Of a DNA stretch of 9,009 bases, positions 6,388-9,009 are shown one piece after another. Source of the stretch: JAFGMC01 sp963540515 (GTDB lineage: Bacteria; Pseudomonadota; Alphaproteobacteria; Rs-D84); contig CAUTNA010000013.1 of the NCBI GenBank assembly GCA_963540515.1, positions 1 to 9,009 on the forward strand, given 5' to 3'. Position numbers and translations under genes: made by a program. How positions within the stretch are numbered: the stretch's first letter is position 1; each line of letters opens with the position of its first letter. The notes beneath the pieces were generated by a model. The model saw only the letters and a list, made by a program, of their open reading frames with translations, searched no databases and was not told the DNA's origin.

Positions 6388-7383
6388 ATGCAAGCAAATC
6401 CACAAGAACGTTTTTTAGATGCATCTATTAAAGAAGATATACCAACTAGTATTCGTCCTAAAAAGTTGGTTGATTTTGTTGGTCAACAATCAATCAAAGA
6501 TAATTTGTCTATTTTTATAGAAGCTGCAAAAAATAGATCAGAAGCTATGGATCATTTACTTTTATATGGTCCTCCAGGACTTGGTAAAACAACTCTTGCA
6601 CATATTGTTGCAAACGAACTCGAAACTAATTTTAAAGCAACTTCTGCACCTATGCTTACAAAGCAAGGAGATTTAGCAGCTATATTAACATCCCTAGAAC
6701 CTAAAGATGTTTTATTTATTGATGAAATTCACAGACTTTCAACAGCTATTGAAGAAGTTTTATACTCTGCTATGGAAGATTTTAAATTAGATATAATGAT
6801 AGGTGAAGGACCATCTGCTAAAAGTGTAAGAATTGATTTACCTCCTTTTACTTTAATTGGTGCAACTACTCGTATGGGTCTTTTATCTGCACCACTTAGA
6901 GATAGATTTGGAATTGATTTAAGATTAAATTTTTATGAACCAGAGGAACTTTCAAAAATAATAACAAGAAGTGCATCAATATTAAATATTTCTATTGATG
7001 AAAATGCTTCTTTAAATCTTGCAAAATCAAGTCGAGGAACACCAAGAATTGCAAACAGACTCTTAAAAAGAGCAAGAGATTTTGCAAATGCAAAAGGTAT
7101 CAATAATATCTCAGAAGATATTGTAAAGATTACTTTATCTCAATTAAATATTGATGAAATTGGATTAGATAATATTGATAAAGAATATTTATATTCAATA
7201 GTTAAAAATTATGCAGGTGGTCCTGTTGGAATTGAAAATTTAGCTGCAATTTTATCTGAATCTTCGGACACAATAGAAGATGTAATTGAACCATATTTAA
7301 TGCAAAAAGGTTTTATTCAAAGAACACCACGTGGAAGAATAATAACAGATGCGGGTTATAAACATTTGGGTTTAGAAAAATAA
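6388..7383 (+). CDS. ruvB: Holliday junction branch migration helicase RuvB
   Basis: RuvB is the hexameric AAA+ motor that, with RuvA, drives branch migration of Holliday junctions before RuvC cleavage. The 331-residue protein is of normal length and intact: N-terminal RPKKLVDFVGQ (23-33), Walker A GPPGLGKTT (61-69), Walker B LFIDEIH (109-115), sensor 1 GATTR (158-162), arginine-finger region APLRDRFG (168-175), sensor 2 RGTPRIANRLLKR (216-228), and a C-terminal winged helix ending in RTPRGR (312-317). It starts 2 bases after the hydrolase-like gene without a ribosome binding site of its own, suggesting translational coupling. ruvC and ruvA, which often precede ruvB in alphaproteobacteria, are not adjacent here. 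The downstream order ybgC-tolQ-tolR-tolA is the usual one. Confidence 0.98.
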   Translation: MQANPQERFLDASIKEDIPTSIRPKKLVDFVGQQSIKDNLSIFIEAAKNRSEAMDHLLLYGPPGLGKTTLAHIVANELETNFKATSAPMLTKQGDLAAILTSLEPKDVLFIDEIHRLSTAIEEVLYSAMEDFKLDIMIGEGPSAKSVRIDLPPFTLIGATTRMGLLSAPLRDRFGIDLRLNFYEPEELSKIITRSASILNISIDENASLNLAKSSRGTPRIANRLLKRARDFANAKGINNISEDIVKITLSQLNIDEIGLDNIDKEYLYSIVKNYAGGPVGIENLAAILSESSDTIEDVIEPYLMQKGFIQRTPRGRIITDAGYKHLGLEK

Positions 7384-7447
7384 TTAATTTCTTTTTTATC
7401 TTCTGTTATGTTATATTGAATTTTGTTTTTTTATAAAGGTATCTAAG

Positions 7448-7816
7448 ATGAAAGAATTTTTTGAATTTCCATTTTCAATAGCTTATTGTGATACAGATGC
7501 AGGTGGAATAGTTTATCATGGAAGATATATAGAATTTGCAGAACGTGCCAGAATGAAATGGTTAGAAAAATGTGTTCCAGAAAATGATGATGTTGGTTTT
7601 GTAATTAGAGATTTATCTATGAAATATATAAAACCTTTAAAACTTGGAGATGATTTTGTTGTAGAGTGTAGACTGTTGAAATTGGGTTCTGCATCGATGC
7701 AAGTTGAACAGAAATTTGTAAAAGATTCTGAAGATTATGGTATATTAAATTTAACAGTTGCGTACATTGGAAAAGATTTAAAGCCAAAAAGAATACCTGA
7801 ATATATGATCAAATAA
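7448..7816 (+). CDS. ybgC: Tol-Pal-associated acyl-CoA thioesterase YbgC
   Basis: A 122-residue single-domain hotdog-fold thioesterase of the 4HBT/YbgC family, which hydrolyses acyl-CoA thioesters in the cytoplasm. It is commonly the first gene of the tol-pal cluster and has been linked to phospholipid metabolism. The active-site segment YCDTDAGGIVYHGRYIEFAERAR (13-35) is textbook, with Asp17 as the expected catalytic aspartate and the conserved Tyr23-His24. It is slightly shorter than E. coli YbgC (134 aa), mostly at the ends. AAAGG at 7435-7439 lies 8 bases before the ATG. The 64 bases after ruvB show no convincing promoter, so read-through from ruvB is likely. tolQ follows after 13 bases. 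Confidence 0.95.
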   Translation: MKEFFEFPFSIAYCDTDAGGIVYHGRYIEFAERARMKWLEKCVPENDDVGFVIRDLSMKYIKPLKLGDDFVVECRLLKLGSASMQVEQKFVKDSEDYGILNLTVAYIGKDLKPKRIPEYMIK

Positions 7817-7829
7817 AAAAAGGAAATAT

Positions 7830-8318
7830 ATGACTAATAATTTTTCACTTTTATCTCTTTTTATAAGTAAAGATTTAATAACATTTTTAATATCAATTTT
7901 ACTTGTTATTTCAAGTGTTATATCTTGGACTATTATAATAGAAAAAATCAGAGTTTGGAATTATCAAAAGAAAAATCCAATAAAATTAAACTCTGATAAA
8001 CCTGAGATTATTGATATTTTAATACGTCCATTTGATAAAAATTTATGGTTTTTATCTATGGTATCTTATGTTGCTCCTTTTATTGGGTTGTTTGGAACTG
8101 TATGGGGAGTTATGAATTCTTTTGCTTCCATTGGTGCAAATCAATCAGTTAGTATTGATGTTATAGCCCCTGGTCTGGCAACAGCACTTGGTACTACAGC
8201 ACTTGGGTTAATTGCTGCAATTCCTTGTGCAATTGCACATCAATATTTCAGTAAGAAAGCTGATAATTTATATGATAAATTAAATGATTCTATTATCTTA
8301 TCAAAAAATAAAAAATAA
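7830..8318 (+). CDS. tolQ: TolQ, Tol-Pal proton-channel subunit with shortened cytoplasmic loop
   Basis: TolQ forms, with TolR, the inner-membrane motor that uses proton-motive force to drive TolA and keep the outer membrane constricted at division. Membrane segments lie at about 15-37, 73-98 and 110-137. The hallmark sequences are present: APFIGLFGTVWGVMNSF (82-98, with Thr90) and APGLATALGTTALGLIAAIP (113-132, with Thr123), matching the two conserved pore threonines of the family. At 162 residues it is much shorter than E. coli TolQ (230 aa). The loss is mainly in the cytoplasmic loop between segments 1 and 2, about 35 residues here against roughly 90-100 in E. coli, and slightly at the C-terminus. 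The frame is uninterrupted, so this is a compact protein and not a visible frameshift. AGGA at 7821-7824 lies 5 bases before the ATG; tolR follows after 11 bases. Confidence 0.93.
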   Translation: MTNNFSLLSLFISKDLITFLISILLVISSVISWTIIIEKIRVWNYQKKNPIKLNSDKPEIIDILIRPFDKNLWFLSMVSYVAPFIGLFGTVWGVMNSFASIGANQSVSIDVIAPGLATALGTTALGLIAAIPCAIAHQYFSKKADNLYDKLNDSIILSKNKK

Positions 8319-8329
8319 GAGTTTTTATT

Positions 8330-8725
8330 ATGACACGTAGAAGATCTGTTAATGCAAGTATATCATTAACACCAATGATTGATGTTATGACTGTTTTATT
8401 AGCAGTTTTTATGGTAACTGCCCCTATGATGACAACAGGAATAAATTTAGAACTACCAAAAGGTGGAAATTCAGCTTTAAATTCAACAGATCATTCAGTT
8501 CAAATAAGTGTAGACTCTAAAGGTCGTTATTATTTATTAGAAACTCAAATTATGCCAGATGAAATAGTTAAAAAATTGATCGCTATGAAAAAAGAGAATA
8601 AAGATTTAACTATTATAATAAGTGGTGATACAAAAGCTGATTATGGTGCAGTAATGTTTATGATGGGAAAACTTAAAGATGCAGGTTTTCAAAAAGTTGG
8701 ATTAAAAACAAAACCTCTTAAATAA
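8330..8725 (+). CDS. tolR: TolR, Tol-Pal proton-channel subunit (ExbD family)
   Basis: TolR is the single-span partner of TolQ. Its membrane aspartate carries protons and its periplasmic domain binds peptidoglycan and the Tol machine. The 131-residue protein has a short basic cytoplasmic start (MTRRRSVNAS) and one membrane helix beginning ISLTPMIDVMTVLLAVFMV (11-29), with Asp18 at the position of the essential E. coli Asp23. TAPMMTTGINLELP follows and then a periplasmic domain ending in DYGAVMFMMGKLKDAGFQKVGLKT, as in other ExbD/TolR proteins. Length is close to normal (E. coli 142). AAGAG at 8317-8321, overlapping the tolQ stop, is the likely ribosome binding site, 8 bases before the ATG. 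tolA starts 3 bases after the stop. Confidence 0.96.
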   Translation: MTRRRSVNASISLTPMIDVMTVLLAVFMVTAPMMTTGINLELPKGGNSALNSTDHSVQISVDSKGRYYLLETQIMPDEIVKKLIAMKKENKDLTIIISGDTKADYGAVMFMMGKLKDAGFQKVGLKTKPLK

Positions 8726-8728
8726 AAA

Positions 8729-9009
8729 ATGTTTTTTAAAGATAAATTTTCATCAGAAAACTTTTTGTTGTCAATTTTAGGACATCTTTTAATTGTAAGT
8801 TTTTTATTAGTTTCAATTTCTTTTACTGTTAAAAAATCAAAAATAATTTCAAAAGATAGAATTGAAATAACAGAAATAAATTTATCAAATATTCAAATTT
8901 CAAAAGAAACAGAACTTTATGATATAAAATCAGAAGAACAGAAAGAAGAAAAAATAACTAATAAAAAAGAAGAACCAATAAAAAATGAAAAAATTAAAAA
9001 TACTAGTTT
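8729..9009 (+). CDS. tolA: TolA N-terminus, 3'-partial (runs off right edge)
   Basis: TolA links the TolQR motor across the periplasm to Pal and TolB. Ninety-three codons are visible. They encode a short cytoplasmic start (MFFKDKFSSENF), one membrane helix (about 12-33) containing Ser15-x3-His19 in SILGH, the Ser/His motif that TolA and TonB use to contact the Q/R motor, and then a Lys/Glu-rich stretch typical of the start of the long TolA helical domain. The ATG lies 3 bases after the tolR stop with only A residues between and no ribosome binding site, implying coupling to tolR. No stop occurs before the window ends. Identity rests on position after tolR, topology and the motif; the C-terminal domain is not seen. 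Confidence 0.85.
   Translation, partial: MFFKDKFSSENFLLSILGHLLIVSFLLVSISFTVKKSKIISKDRIEITEINLSNIQISKETELYDIKSEEQKEEKITNKKEEPIKNEKIKNTS

Noticed and set aside
7384..7447. Separate promoter for ybgC in the 64 bases after ruvB
   Set aside because: TATATT at 7412-7417 has no acceptable -35 element 16-18 bases upstream, and the region is too AT-rich for a lone -10 match to mean much.

Overview
The window looks like part of the chromosome of an AT-rich, probably host-associated alphaproteobacterium. The evidence is the block ruvB-ybgC-tolQ-tolR-tolA, the alphaproteobacterial wording of XseA around its catalytic histidine (GHEPDW followed by LIDFASD), and uniformly A/T-biased codons. The exact lineage cannot be named from sequence alone. 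No complete mobile element, tRNA, rRNA or CRISPR array was seen.

Left part (1-2220, + strand): an unrecognised Cys-containing protein enters from the left edge and stops at 1059. An open reading frame in the -1 frame continues to 1274, starting exactly at an in-frame A AAA AAC heptamer. A short intergenic region with a candidate promoter follows, then a surface-type lipoprotein gene (1399-2220) with features reminiscent of TbpB-like beta-barrel lipoproteins. These two genes use only AGA/AGG for arginine, unlike the genes to the right, so this part may be accessory DNA.

Middle (2347-5547, - strand): a compact three-gene operon transcribed leftward: a signal-peptide-bearing protein with six mature-region cysteines, tsaD (tRNA t6A synthesis; start overlaps the previous stop by 1 base), and xseA (exonuclease VII large subunit; 4 bases after tsaD). 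It converges with the lipoprotein gene.

Right part (5720-9009, + strand): a divergent promoter region (5548-5719) drives an alpha/beta-hydrolase-fold protein whose nucleophile serine and histidine positions are replaced, followed 2 bases later by ruvB (Holliday junction helicase motor). Then come ybgC, tolQ, tolR and the start of tolA, the inner-membrane Tol-Pal envelope machine. TolQ is unusually short because the cytoplasmic loop between its first and second membrane segments is reduced. tolA runs off the right edge.

Most of the window is housekeeping. The points most worth a second look are the possible frameshift at 1038-1044, the probably catalytically dead hydrolase coupled to ruvB, and the minimal TolQ.
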